Assembly (NCBI RefSeq): GCF_001411555.2
Contig: NC_049911.1
Coordinates: 32,337,044-32,401,043 of the forward strand
DNA: 64,000 nucleotides
Source of the DNA: Juglans regia
Lineage: Eukaryota; Streptophyta; Magnoliopsida; Fagales; Juglandaceae
Direction: 5' to 3'
Shown here piece by piece: positions 1-12,547 of the stretch. The translations under genes and the position numbers were made by a program. How positions within the stretch are numbered: position 1 is the first letter of the stretch; each line of letters begins with the position of its first letter. The notes below the pieces were generated by a model. It did not search any database, was not told where the DNA came from, and worked only from the letters and a program-made list of their open reading frames with translations.

Positions 1-44
1 CCCCCCAAAATCAACGATCTTGATCTTTTGTTTTATGCTCCATT

Positions 45-900
45 TAGAGTGTGTTTGAATGTTGAATTGAACTGAGTTGAATTGAATTAGGGGGGTAAGT
101 TGAAACCGAAAAACCGGAAAACCGATCCGGACCGGACCGGTTTTACCGGTTTTGAACAGGTCCGGTCCGAAACCGGTTCTTAGAATATGAAAAACCGGCC
201 TGTTCCGATTTTTGAATTTTTCGGACCGAACCGGTTGATAAAAAAAATATTTATATTATTGTATATATAAGTTTTATACAAAATATTATATATATATTAA
301 TATATATAAGTTTTATATATTATGTATAATTATAATTTTTTATTTGAAAGTTTTATATATAAATATATATATTTATATATGAAATAATTTCTTATTATAA
401 TTTATAAATTATTACATAAAATGTTTATACTAAATCACTAAAAGTTTATAACTAATACTAATATTAAATATATAGTTTATAACTAATACTAATATATAAC
501 TTATAATAAAAGTATAAAACAATATTTTTTAAATTAATTTTTTTTTTATAAACAAATTTATAATGACAAATTGTGAAACTTACATTTTAAAAAAATCGAA
601 AAATCGGACCGGACCGGAACGAAAACCGGTAAAACTGAAAGTACCGGTTTAGGAGGGTAACTGGTGCATAATCGGTTTTGAAAAATACAAAACCGGTACA
701 TACCAGTTCGGTCTTAGATTTTTTTCAAAACTGGATCGGACCGGACCGGTTACACCCCTAAATTGAATTGAGTTGATAAAATATTATTATTATTTTAAAA
801 TTTAAAAAAATTAAATTATTTATTATATTTTGTATTGAAAATTGAAAAAATTATAACGATGAGTTGGAATGAATTGAGATTCTAACTCACCCATAATTGA
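45..900. repeat. Dispersed MITE family 1, copy A (interrupted)
   Basis: The flanks GTGTTTGAATGTTGAATTGA at the left and an A/T-rich body ending near TGAGTTGGAATGAATTGAG at the right match a small element seen again at about 1735-2090, 6880-7235, 35100-35345, 36288-36475 and 53890-54300. Its members begin like TTTGGATGTTGAGATGAG and end with the inverse. This copy is split by a different element at 89-760. Boundaries are approximate. Confidence 0.55.
89..760. mobile_element. CCGG-rich non-autonomous DNA transposon (MITE)
   Basis: A 672-bp element starts AGGGGGGTAAG and ends TTACACCCCTA, with inverted CCGGACCGGACCGG-rich arms (about 100-235 and 590-750) around a very AT-rich core. It is flanked by a 9-bp direct repeat AATTGAATT at 80-88 and 761-769. 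An 8-9 bp duplication fits an hAT- or Mutator-type transposase acting in trans. The element contains no coding sequence. The dense CCGG and CG sites stand out in an AT-rich region. Confidence 0.7.
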
Positions 901-1369
901 TCAAAACATGAAGAATGCGGCTGGCCCAAAACAGAAAAATCAAAATCGCCAGAGATTTGTCAAAAAATATCGCAATACATTTAAGAAGACGTTTCAAACA
1001 CCATACATTTGGTAATCATATCTGAGAATCAACAGCCTAAAATTGGAATTTAGAGCCGATCGAGCAAGCAACTGAGCGGATCAGTATACGATATTGTACG
1101 TGGATCTCGGTCTAACCCATAATATAATTATTGCAGTCTTGCTGACACCACTACTCATGTATGGGTCTATTTTATGTTTAAAACGCTAACAGTATTGGGC
1201 CATTTCGGGCTTCAAAGTCAACCCAAAAGCCCCCATTCTTTCTATTTTGTAACATTCGAGCCTAAGCTTGTTACCTGATTCATTATTTCTGGTTGCTTGT
1301 TTAACTTGTTAAAGCATTGAAAAATGAAAGGAGCTGCCACACTTGAAGCAATAAGAAAAGAGTAAAGTT

Positions 1370-1625
1370 ACTCTCACCGCTCTCGGTCCCACTCCCGATC
1401 CCATTATATTTTTAAAAAAAATTTTTAATATATTTTTTTTATTTAGTGATAAAGTAAGTATTTTTTAATAATATTATAATTTTTTTATTTTTTCAAAAAA
1501 ATATTTTATAATATTAAAAAAATATATGTATAAAAAAGTAAAATAAAAAAATATAACATTTTACACTATGAGTGACTCCCAGCGGGATTGGGAGCGGTGG
1601 CTGTAGAGCCACTCGTAAGAAAATG
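1370..1625. repeat. Small foldback MITE
   Basis: The left arm contains CTCACCGCTCTCGGTCCCAC and the right arm, read in reverse, contains CAGCCACCGCTCCCAATCCC. The middle is an AT-only core with mirrored poly-A and poly-T runs. This is the shape of a short terminal-inverted-repeat element without coding capacity. No target duplication was resolved. Confidence 0.5.
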
Positions 1626-1734
1626 AATGGGAGTGCACTTGTGCTGCCCATTTAGAGGTATCGGGCAATACTTTCAAAGGGTGCCGAGCTCAGTGTGGAA
1701 ACACCAGAAGGTAGGGAGATTTAGACATTGTTAT

Positions 1735-2090
1735 TTTGTATAGTAAGATGAGATGAGATGATATGTGAATAACAGTGAAATAGTTTAAATTAATATATTT
1801 TATGAAATTTTGGAAAATGAGAGAAAAAAAATTAAATATTGTTAGAATATAATTTTTATTTTAGGATTTGAAAAAATTAAATTATTTTTTTATATTTTGT
1901 TTAGAAGTTTGAGAAAATTGTAATAATTAGATAATGATTAGATAAAAAAATTTGAAAATTTAAAATTAAAAAGTGTTTGTATTTATGGTGTTGAATGTTG
2001 AGATGGGATCATGTGATGTGATGATATTAAATCAAATAGGATGTGATGAGATGAGATGAGATGATCTTGCAATTCAAACATGGCTTAAAA
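1735..2090. repeat. Dispersed MITE family 1, copy B
   Basis: The copy begins with repeated GAGATGAGATGAT motifs after TTTTGTATAGTAAGATGA and ends with GATGAGATGAGATGAGATGA. The body (GTGAAATAGTTTAAATTAAT and following) closely resembles the copy at about 6880-7235. No coding sequence. Confidence 0.55.
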
Positions 2091-3773
2091 GTCATTCTTT
2101 TCAATTGGGTAGCACAGATGACACGCATAATCCAGCTGCTATATATATTCCTTCAACCCCGTTAATTCTTTCTGTTTTCTCTCAAATGCTAGCTTATAAT
2201 TTGAATATTGTATTCCCAGTGAAAAAGTATCAGTCATCCTGAACAGCTAGCTAGCGAAGTCAATGTCTGAGTCATGTTATAAAATTCGAGTCAGAATTTA
2301 TTTTCAGGATTTCGATTTTAGTACAATGTAAAATCATCATTTATCTAAAATTAGTTGTATCGATTTACATGCACTTAATTTGTGTAATTATTATTATAAT
2401 AGAGTTAAGATCATTTGGATCAATTGTCAACACCTTATTTCTCACTAAAAAAACTAAGGATCGAATCTCCCAGTTTCCCATGTATCAAAAAATATATATA
2501 TTATTATTAGAAAAAAAATACTACTTTGCCCACTTATTTTGACCACTCATTTTGACACCTCATGTATTTTAATTCTTTTTTACTTAATAGTTAAGAAATT
2601 GACTATTTATGTATTGATATTTTTTCTATATTTTTTTAAAATATTTAAAAATGATAAAAAAATGTGAATTAAAAAATTGAAAAAAAAAATAAAATGTTAA
2701 ATTTGGCTACTAGTCAGATTGAGCGGGCTACTCTGAACGACAGAATAGGCCGACTCATTATTATAACATATAGTTCTGCACATGATCGAGTATTCAATTT
2801 AAAAAATGTGTCAGCGATTATATAGATTGCACCATAATCCTTAGGTACTTTCTACTTTACTAGATAAAATTTTGAGCAGTGAACAAACAGAACAGACATC
2901 TTCTACAATTGTATGATGTTATTAGAACATTTACTATGGGTCATTGTTCATTAATTTGAGGTATCAAGAAAAAGAAAGTTGGCTTTCGAGATGTAAAAGA
3001 ATGGTATGAGAAGATTCAACACACAAGAAAACGCATGATCATCGTACTGAATCTACTGATCAAGGTGGAACGAAATTAATGTCGGAATTTAATGGGTGTT
3101 AAAATATCAATGACAGCACACCAGATGGGATATGGTTAGCAAAATTAATATAGAGTAATAAATGACCATTATTGAATTAAATCAAGAGGTAATTACAGCC
3201 CTGAAGACTGCAAAAGTATGCAAGAATCAGGTACCACGAAATCAGCCTTTTGCCAAAAACACCAAACCGAAGTGCAAAAACTGGGGAACTTCAGCTGAGA
3301 GGAAGATCATATACAAGCTGGCCGGGATGGGTTCATGTAATAGCTAGACTTAAGACTACGAAAAAAAGGTTTTCGAGCCAATTTTTGCCCCTTCAGATAT
3401 GCATACAGTTGCTTTAATTTCCAAGAGAAACGGAAGTTTGGAGAAGGTTGGCTTCATTGAAGATCACGTAATTTGCTATACAAAATAATAGTACTCTTAT
3501 ACATGCAGCTAAGGACAAACTTTACTGCAACCGTGAGTATGATGTGAGGCTTGGTTGCTCGCATGCTGCATCTTAAAAGAATGCATAATTTGTATGGAGT
3601 CGAATAAGGATTAATCTTAAACCAGGCCACACCATGGCTATTTGTTTCCAACATCAAACGAAAGATACATTTATAATTAAAGCATTGACTGATTGCATGA
3701 CTGACATCACAAGGGATGAAAGCATGCTAAAATAACACAGCAAATTAACTTCCATGAGAAAAACCACACAATA
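2091..3773. other. Intergenic, no gene seen
   Basis: AT-rich sequence with scattered poly-A and poly-T. The only ORF of note (61 codons, 3162-3347) shows no recognisable domain and no splice context, so it is not called. Confidence 0.5.
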
Positions 3774-4037
3774 TCAAACACCACAAAGATTTGTGAGAGT
3801 TCTAAGGATATGAACTTGCAATTCTAGTTTTATTATATGTTCCATCGTCTTCAGGAACAAAGTTTCGACATCCACATCTTCACACCCAGGAATAATGCTT
3901 CGCAAAGTATCGACATTTCTCTGTCTTTGTGAAGAAATCCTAGCAACCTTCAACTTGTTTCTAGCTGTTGAACAGATCGTCTTCATCTTTTGGAGTTTGA
4001 GTTTCCTATTCGCATGTAACAAGTTAGCTCTTCCCAT
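3774..4037 (-). CDS. Atypical (non-DNA-binding) HLH protein
   Basis: A single-exon ORF of 87 aa. The first 35 residues are basic (many K and R). Residues about 40-80 form a helix-loop-helix: RQRNVDTLRSIIPGC, a short loop, then DVETLFLKTMEHIIKLELQV. This layout matches plant atypical bHLH proteins of the PAR1/IBH1/UPBEAT1 group, which lack a full basic DNA-binding segment (no H-E-R triad) and usually act by forming dimers with true bHLH factors. The ORF has an ATG start and needs no intron. The second helix carries the expected Leu/Ile spacing. The exact subgroup is not certain: UPBEAT1-like or IBH1-like are both possible. Neighbouring DNA on both sides is non-coding, so context says nothing about its role. 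Confidence 0.7.
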   Translation of the reverse strand: MGRANLLHANRKLKLQKMKTICSTARNKLKVARISSQRQRNVDTLRSIIPGCEDVDVETLFLKTMEHIIKLELQVHILRTLTNLCGV

Positions 4038-6159
4038 ACTGAATAGAAAACTTTAAGGCGATAATGGTAACCCATAGGGATTTTATAGATGAGCTTCTCT
4101 CACTGGGGACAATACTAGAACTTTTTTTTTTTCTGGTTTAGTGAAATTACTAGAGACTTACAAGCACAGAAGATAAGAAAAGATCGATGCATCAGAGGCT
4201 TTTAGCGTCTTTTTCTGTGCCACTTGGTGATGGGCGATATCTAAACATGCGTGTACCTTTTAACAAATCTTTATCCAACATAAGAGACAACAATGATAAC
4301 CAATTATAATTGTAGAAGAGACAATGACAAAGGAGGGAGCATGAAAAATATTTTGACACATTTGTATGCGTCCTTTTTTGTTTCGAAACTATTTTTGAAC
4401 TCACAATAAATATAAAAATCAAAATAAAAAGCTTTTCATCATTTTCCATCCCATATGCAAGATTAAAGTGAAATATGATTACTCGACTTTCAGACGTGAG
4501 CATATGTGATTGGCATACCAGAATCTAGGAAAAACGATGACATTTTTGAATGAATAGTGTTCTTAGCTTAGCAGAAAAAAAATAAAAAAACACCTTAACG
4601 TGATCAACGCAAATTTCTCAAACATGGTCAACTGTCCATATTCGAAGTAAGATTTATTTATTTATTTATATATATATTTATATATATACACGAAAACAAT
4701 CAGGATACTCTTAATTATTCACTGAAGATTTCTAAGCTGAACTTGCGTTTTACCAACAAAATGGCAACTAGCTAGCTGGATATGCCTGAACAGCTTAGCT
4801 TTATGTAACATCTTGTGCAGCACCATCACTTTCTGGTGTCAGGGGTCCTACTATGTTTAGCTCTGTTAGCTATGTGGTAGGAAAGTTTCGAGAGAGAACA
4901 ATGCAAAAGCATGGGGAGCTCATGGCGAAGATTCTAGTCACAAGCATGAATGTAAATCTCCAAAGGCAGGAAGGACCACAGTGTTAGGTTTGTGAGCTTA
5001 TCCTCAATCCTTGTCTCCTAATCTTGTTATTTGTTCTGTAATGTCAAACTCATTTCCTCCCAAACTTGAAGACTCGGTTCGCCTTATTTCAGATAAAAAA
5101 AAAAAAGGAGGCTTTCTTTGTTCACTTGTGCTCTGCACCCATCAACTTGTGCAATGCTTTTTAAGGGAGGCTGAATCCTGACATGTCGAGTCTCTTTCCA
5201 CTTCTGTGTGTGCAGTCTGTGTGATGTAAATGACTCACCCCACCTTCCACAATCCAACAAATCCTAACTTCTCAAGAAGTCGGCTCAATTAAGTACCAAA
5301 ACTGATCCCACTTGTCCACCAAACCTACGTATATATACTAGAGCCCATATTTCTCACTTTCTAAAAATTATGGTCCTTGCACTTCTTTTTCCTTCTTTAT
5401 GCATGGTTGATGATACTTTCTGAGGAATAAAATTGAAATGATGAGAATCCTTATCCCTTTTCCGAACTGGCTTGACTTTGGCTCCCATGGGCAAAGTGAC
5501 CAGCTTTCGAAGACCTGGCAATTTCAGCTGGATAGACAAGCTAGGTCCTTAGATGGGCAAAGAATGGCCGAATCTGGTGCCCATAGTGGTGAGAGTTTAA
5601 AAGGTATGGCCGGTGGTGAGTAAAGCAGACCAACTTGCAACAGCCGATTTCATTCAGCCATCACTCTGGGACTGGGAGCGCCAGAGTGTATGTCTTAAAG
5701 AGCATTTGCATGGATCCTTACAAACAGGATTTGAAATACATATCTTCATCGTACTAAAATACGAAACGTGAAGTAGAGAAAAAGCAAGTCCAACGCGCAT
5801 GTATATGGCTAATTATTACATCAAAACGACGAATTGCAATCATTTCCACTTCAAGCTGATATGACCATGTGCCCGATGTAGTCTGAAACTTGATTAGACA
5901 AAAGTATAAGGTTTAGAAAAATTATTGCGTTCCTTGCCTCGTGGGTGTGTGTAAAAACCTCTTCTAAAGTACTAAGAAGCATTAATCAATCGAGTATTTA
6001 GTATTGCATCGTAGAAAATTAACAAGGGGCCATTAAAAGTATTCCTTTTACACCAAAATTTTAGTTACCAACGGGATATTCCGAAGAGACAGATTGGAGA
6101 AAAAATCAATGTCAAAAGGTTAGATTACAAAGATTGGTTGCACTGAATACACAAATATG
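4038..6159. other. Intergenic, no confident gene
   Basis: Includes the upstream region of the HLH gene and the 3' flank of the GPI mannosyltransferase gene. ORFs at 4192-4503 (minus), 5354-5539 (minus) and 5438-5623 (plus) are short and show no known motif. The stretch 5440-5700 has more even base composition than its surroundings and could be a decayed gene fragment, but I cannot name it. Confidence 0.4.
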
Positions 6160-9100
6160 TCAATGGCCTGTCCAAAAATATACGACTACTGATGCTTGAA
6201 GCTCACGGTCCACTTTGAAGTGAGAATGGAAAAACCTTCTTATCTGTCATGATAATCTAGAATAAGCAAAGAAAACAAAAATAATGGTGCCAAAAGCTAC
6301 AAGGAAAAGTAATAAGGAAGATAAGATAAAAGAGTTTTTTGGCATTTACCTCTTTGAAAGAATGTGAGGTTAGAAAATCCCTCAATAATCTTTCTTCTGA
6401 ACCAAACAACACAATATGACTAGGTATCGACCAGCTTTTTGTGAATTCTGATACAAAACTGATAGGGTCCATCATAAAACGGTCAGACTCATCTGGAATA
6501 TCTTTCTCTTCACTGTTTAACAGAACATTGAAGAATAAGAATTATAAGCCACCTTCACCATGAGAGTGCCTGGACCAAAAGATTATTTAAAAAAAAAAAA
6601 AAATCATTTTAGCCAAATGTCAAAGGTCTGGACCTTGGTGAGCAGTCAAGGAAACGCATGGGTAGGTTGCGATGCAAAGTGGAGTAGTAAGGTGTGGCAT
6701 GGCATGGCATTAGGAAAAGGATGCTTTCCACTTTGTTGTTGCGAGCTTCTTCAGATAGATATATCATTACATCTTCAGTTCCTCTCTGTCGAGTAAGCAG
6801 GTAAGTATCAACCAAAACAACTGTAATTCTGATAAAAAAAAAAAAATTCACAGATGCTTCTGCCCTCCTACACTAGTCAACTTTAGAATATCTTAGAATT
6901 TTGTTAATAGTAGTGAAATGGTTTAAATTAAGATGTTTTATTGAGTTTTGAGAAATGAAAGAGAAAAAGTTGAATAAAAATATTATAAAGTTAAAAAATT
7001 GTTTGAATATTATTTTTTAATATTATTTTTGTTTTGAAATTTAAAAAAGTTATATCGTTTTTGTGTTTTGTATAGAAGTTTGGGAAAGTTTTATTGGATT
7101 TTGTGTTTGGATAATAATTAGGTAATGGTTATATGAAAAAGTTGAAAATTTGAAATCGAAAAGTGTTTTCTGTTCGAGTGATTTTTGGGAAGGAAATTAC
7201 GAGAAGTTATGAGAATATCTAAGTATCCAAACAAGTCCTAAATTTCCACAAAATAAAAGACAAGAATAAGGAATTACTTTCTTAACATCTCTCCAGGGAA
7301 AATCACGAGGAAATAAAAAAGCAGTTTCCAGTATATAAAGTCATTCAAGTTGTGGGCGGTGTGGGGGGAACCAGCTTTTATTCAGTGAAGAGGAAAATTA
7401 ATTGTACCTGATGAACCAAGCTCATATAGAGGGCCATTGGTATATTGGTAGCAAGCAAAAACAAGATGGAAAGTCGCTTAAAAGGATGCCTGGAATGGGT
7501 GTTCAAAGATCCTTTCTTCTCGGTATCTTGAGAATCAGATGCCTTTGTCTTGGCCAAAGCAAATCCAGAGAACATCAACGCTATTGGGAGCACAGGCAGA
7601 ACAAACCTGTAATTCATATTCTAACCGAAGGATGAGAATCATTATAACAAGAGCCGAAGGTTCAGATATAAATAAATATATATATATATATAATTTCATA
7701 TATGTGCAGAAAAAATAACTCTCAGATAGGGTACCTGAATTCTTTGTGACCCAATAGGCTGTAAAGTCCTAAAACCCATGCAATAAGGCCAGACAGCTTC
7801 CAATGTTTGGACCACACGATTCCAGCAACAGAAAAAGGTAAGAATGAGAAAAGCATGACCGGAAATCCTTGAGTGAAGTACCAGTGCCACTTGTGAGTTC
7901 CATAATAGTCTCCTCCAGATGAAAGAAAATTGAACTTGAGAAAATTAAGAGGTACTAAGACCCACGAGCCATACATCAAGCGATCCAATAAACATGTTAA
8001 TCCAAGAACCAGGGCCCTGATGCCATAATTAAACTATAAGGGAAACAATGATAGAATTATCTAAAAATACCAAAAGAAAAAAAGGAGAATTGACTGATGT
8101 TTCCAAGTGTGTTCTGGAGGAGCTAGCAACAAAATTCATCCAGCAATAATCTAGTCTAGTATTTTTTTTCTTCACAAAATCAATCAGACTTTGGAAATAA
8201 ATAGGCATATATGTCTATACTACAGTTTACAAAAGCATTCATCCTCCACTAATCAACATTAGGTTTTATGTTTGATCTGCCAAAGTTAGGCATGCAGAGG
8301 TACAGGTAGCAGTATTCCTAAACAAGTACTGTGACACATCTTATAAGCCATTAAGCATAATCATTACCTTTTTCTATCTGCTTCATCGTGTGGATAAGAC
8401 AATCAATTCACTCCCAATACTGAAAAATTGAGACTACTTTGAAAGGAATTTTATATTATATGAGCACAAGGGTGTGAAGTGGCATTTCATTTGCTTCTCC
8501 CTCATCAAATATGAATTCCTAATTTTGGATTTTCTTTTCTTTTTTTTCGATAAGTCAATCTCGAGTTTTCTTGTCTTTCTTCTTCCTTTTGTTCCTTTTT
8601 TCTTTTTTAGTTTGGTTATAAAAAGTGTAGGCCAATCAACCATAAGAATCTCATCCATCTACATTAAATATTTGGAACAAACTGTCTTCTACACTTCAAA
8701 TATTAATAAAATCTGACAATGTTTACTAACCCTCAGATCATTGAAAATTAAGGAAGTAAAATAAAATAAAACTACAGATAATTACAAATATTTTCTAAAA
8801 GCATTGACAGATAATAGAATAAAAATAGCCTAAAGATTTCATGCATTTTAATGCACATGAGAAGAGATAAAATTGTGATTATGATAAAGAAAGTTGCAAT
8901 GATACCTACCCAATGGGGGCCACCTCTAGAAAAATTAATCTCAGTCTATCATGAGTTCCAAACAGCTCAAGTAGGCCAATGTACACCCATATAATAGCAC
9001 TGGTTGGTCGAATTACACAAGCCAATGCTGCTAGTGCCAAACCCCACTTTCTCGAAACCGAGGGAACTTTGGTAGGAGAAACTCTTAGACAAGGCCAGTG

Positions 9101-11295
9101 GTATAGGCTAACGAGTGTAACAGCAGTCTCCAAATTATTTGACAATGTACGGGGAAAACAAAATATCATAAACCAATTTGCCAACTGTGAAAAGAGCTGC
9201 AATGTCGTTAAGTATGCCATCTATCACAAATGTCTTCATATGAATACTAGTGATTTTCATCTTCAATAAATATATGAAATGAGCTCTCATCTTGAGATGA
9301 AGATAAGATATCATAGAGAGCATTCTAAACTGTAAAGAGTACAATAAAGAAGGATAATGCCCATTCCGCAACACAGTCACCAAAGAGGACATCTGACATT
9401 TTGTACAAATACAAATCGCCCACTGCAGAAAATATGGACTGCAGCAGCCGTGGAGCCCTTTGCTGTGAAGCATAAAAAACCATAAATTAGTACCTATGAG
9501 AATGATGTGACGCTGCACTCAGAGAGCTAAAATTGGAAGAAGATATCAGAAAAAAAATGGTTCCAAAGAAATGCATGTGGAATTATTCTATGGCTACATG
9601 CTTTCATAACATTCTTGAAGAAATATGCATTGGGAATAAATAAAAAGAGTAATACTCTATACTTTGTAAGCATAACATTTGAGCCTACATGCTTCAGGCC
9701 AAAAAAGAGGTCTGGCATCTCCATAACTGTGTAAATTATAGCTATTTACACGGCACTAACATAGGTACTGTACGAAATGATGGGGATTTAAATCCTTCAC
9801 GCTCCAAAGTAGAATCTCTTTTTATGTGAGTAATTGAATATTTGATTAAAATATGAAAAAGATGTAGCACCAATACACAGGAATGCTCCATTGGAGAACC
9901 TAGGTCTATTAAGTTACTGACGGACATTTTGTTTGCAATTGCTCACTATTTTGTAGATGATTTCCCTAAAAAACTACTTATAAAGTGCATCATTTTGATC
10001 CCGATGTCACTCTATCAATTTCCAAACATGGTCAGAAGCCAAGAATACATATTGAATCAGACTTTGTTTCAAGAGAGGAGTATGATTGAAAAAAAAACTA
10101 TACACTTTTCCAAAAACCTCCAAGATCATAATTCATATATTTTTTATATACTAAACACAAATCCTTAAGCTTTTTGCGGTATTAGTATGCAATTAAGAAT
10201 GCTTCCAAAGGCAGATAACAATAACTAATGGTAGATTTCCTTCACGTACTTTCTTATGGGCAGGGGCCATTGTTTGTAATGGGCTAAATGTCCATGACTT
10301 TCTACTTTCGGTTGTAAACTCTAGTTAGGTACTTCTCGTGTATACTCCTTGTATACTTGGGCTTTGCCTCCTTTTAATGAATAAAATTTCTTCATTACTT
10401 TTAATGAATACAACTTCTTGATTGCCTATCAAACAAAAAAAAAAGATTTCCTTTATGTACTTGGCCCTCTGAGGTAGCTCCATTAGTGAGTAAATTTCTA
10501 TATTTTTAAAGTCGCATCCACGTCAATAAAAGTACCATCGCTTCAGCAAAGGAAAGTGATCTGTTTTCCTCACAGACCTAAACCAATTTCCACACACTTC
10601 CTATTTATGCTATAGCAATTGGATATAATCATATGCTGATACCTAAATGAAATCCTACTTAATATACTTAGATTACTTCGAAAGTTTGTCACTTATTTTC
10701 TGCTAAAAAATAAGTATATCAAAATCCTTACTAGTGAGACATACTAAAAGAAAACACGGTATTACAATTTCCATTAAAGAGACGGAAAAAAAAAAATAAT
10801 AATTAATGTGATTACCATGAACCATGGACTATCAAGACCCAAAAGAGCGAGAACTTTATAGAGAACAGCAAACAGCAGTGGATGCAAGTAGCTACGGATC
10901 CCCTTCTTCCACTCCCAAGTCAAATGCCCATACCTTAAAGTTTCATCAACCAAGACAAACATAAACCCATTATTACTATGCCATTTTGAAAGCCCATTCC
11001 ACGGCTTCTGGAAAAAGAAAAAAACTGGAAATTGAAGATACCCGAAAACGATGCGATGAGCGACTTCGAGAGCCTGCCAGTGTTCATCTGGGTTGAAATA
11101 CGTCTGCACCAACAAAGCATTGACCACTCTGAAGGCCAAGCAGAGTGCAAAAACTCTCCTGGTTGAAGAAAGGAGATAGCAATTTGTAGGTGGTTTGTGG
11201 CGATCTGATTTTGGAAATCTTGGGTTTTGGGCATCGGGTTGATTGGATGGTGGACTGATTCCACTCTTCTGTCTCTGTCTCATTGCTTTCCGCAA
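6160..11295 (-). CDS. PIGB: GPI mannosyltransferase III (PIG-B/GPI10 family, GT22)
   Basis: Adds the third mannose to the glycosylphosphatidylinositol core in the ER membrane, using dolichol-phosphate mannose. Nine coding exons: 11295-11042, 10933-10816, 9462-9358, 9196-8910, 8016-7735, 7606-7408, 6785-6634, 6512-6350, 6243-6160. All phases agree, and the spliced CDS is 1644 nt (547 aa), the usual family length. The GT22 acidic motif FNPDEHWQ is at residues 68-75, just after the first membrane segment. It is followed by YGHLTWEWKKGIRSYLHP, then RAPRLLQSIFSAVGDLYLYK, then the luminal MPCHATPYYSTLHRNLPMRF block, and RFFHSHFKVDRELQASVVVY near the C-terminus. Many hydrophobic spans lie between these blocks. 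The start is the first ATG of exon 1; an in-frame ATG 12 nt downstream is possible. Odd points: intron 3 has a U12-like donor beginning TT, and intron 1 is 108 nt with no in-frame stop. It runs divergently from the CHX gene, 1.25 kb apart. Confidence 0.93.
6880..7235. repeat. Dispersed MITE family 1, copy C (in PIGB intron 6)
   Basis: The body AGTGAAATGGTTTAAATTAA and the tail TATCCAAACAAGTCCTAAAT are shared with the copy at 1735-2090. It sits inside the intron at 6786-7407 of the GPI mannosyltransferase gene and carries no coding sequence. Confidence 0.5.
9197..9357 (-). other. U12-type-like intron with TT-AG ends (PIGB intron 3)
   Basis: The 161-nt intron lies between codons for VAEWA and LFSQLANWF, both expected to be contiguous in the family. 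On the minus strand it reads GCA|TTATCCTTCTTT at the donor and CATACTTAACGACATTGCAG|CTC at the acceptor. The donor matches the U12 consensus RTATCCTTT except at +1 and at +9. The branch-like ACTTAAC sits 11 nt before the AG, the tight spacing typical of U12 introns. No GT or GC donor nearby keeps the frame. Confidence 0.6.
9463..10815 (-). other. PIGB intron 2 (1.35 kb)
   Basis: Flanked by an ATG|GTAATC donor and a TTCACAG|CAAAGG acceptor on the minus strand. It contains short unrelated ORFs and simple AT-rich sequence only. No nested gene was recognised. Confidence 0.75.
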
Positions 11296-12547
11296 ATTTG
11301 AGACTCAGCACAGGTATTGAAATCTGAAAGACGATACCGAAATCAGACTGGGGAGTATTGCAGGTTGGCTAGCAGACGCCTCTATGGTTGCCTGCACAGG
11401 GACCGTGGACGTTTGATTACAGATATAATGATATTACGTTTTTAAATGAGAATATTTTTATAAATTAATAATGTTTTTATAAGTTAATTTATAAAATTAT
11501 CTATTTAAAATACGATTATGTAAAAAACTACTAAAGACCAGCAATATCCTTGTGCAAAGAAAAGAGGAGCGATTCTCCGGATAAATAAATTAATTAGAAT
11601 AATATTTTGCTAAAAATATTTTATAAAATTAAATTTATAAATTAGTATAGTTTTATGTCATATGTTAATTATTTATATAATAAAAATAATTATATTATTT
11701 GACGTATCACATCAAGTCACGTTAATTTATAAATTTTTTTTATAATATTTTTTTTTTTTGTAGTTAAAGCATTTCTATGTACAAAATTAGCAAAATTGAT
11801 ATATTACACATTTTTAAATTACTAATAAATTATAAATGTACCATCTATTAAATTCAACAAAGAAAAAACATACTGTGTCAAATTCTATTCTTAATCCATC
11901 TTAATTATAACTATAAAAATGATTATATATGCATCATAGCTTCTATATATTCAATGTAAAGTAGGGAATAAATAACCAAAATAGCCTACATTAGATAGAT
12001 ACAGTCTATTTATTTAATGAAAAGTAGGGAATAAATAACCAAAATATCCTATATTAGATGGCTACAATCTATTTCACAAGATAATAGTACTCTGTTTTTG
12101 GTAGCCATTTTAAGACTCTGTCTTCTGCCATATCAACGAATAAATGGACTCAACTATTTAGCAAGGAAACAAGATAACAAACAACAGTTATAACCATTGT
12201 TTGGTGGCTGGATATCGGCTTTTCATTTCCCCCCATCTTCAACCCTCACCCACTCAAAACCCTCAATTTTTAAACCTCCCAACAATTTCAGAATCGTGTT
12301 AAAAGAATTTACAAGCATCCCATCTGTCTTTCTGTTGGAAAACTCTAGCTAGAGCCCTATAGACAGTGAGTTTTTAATCATGTTGTTCTTGACAACCTTA
12401 AATTAAAAGACTTTGATGCAACCTAGCAGAACGAGGGCGCCATTTCTAGCCACAGACGGTGTCATTTTCTGGAAAGTAGTGTCTTTGTTCTCTGAACTTT
12501 CTCTACCTGTGTCTGCCTCTGGTCTCGGGCTACCTGAGCAGGCAAAG
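11296..12547. other. Divergent intergenic region between PIGB and CHX
   Basis: This presumably holds the promoters of both genes. It is AT-rich. A near-direct repeat of about 60 bp (AATAACCAAAATAGCCTACA near 11970 and its variant near 12035) is visible. In-frame ATGs at 12413 and 12416 could extend the CHX protein at its N-terminus. Confidence 0.5.

Noticed and set aside
5354..5639. Possible gene fragment with ORFs on both strands
   Set aside because: Composition hints at old coding sequence, but I cannot identify a family or intact frame.
9135..9518. 127-codon minus-strand ORF across PIG-B exons 3-4
   Set aside because: It reads through the U12-like intron in the wrong frame; the conserved blocks are in other frames.
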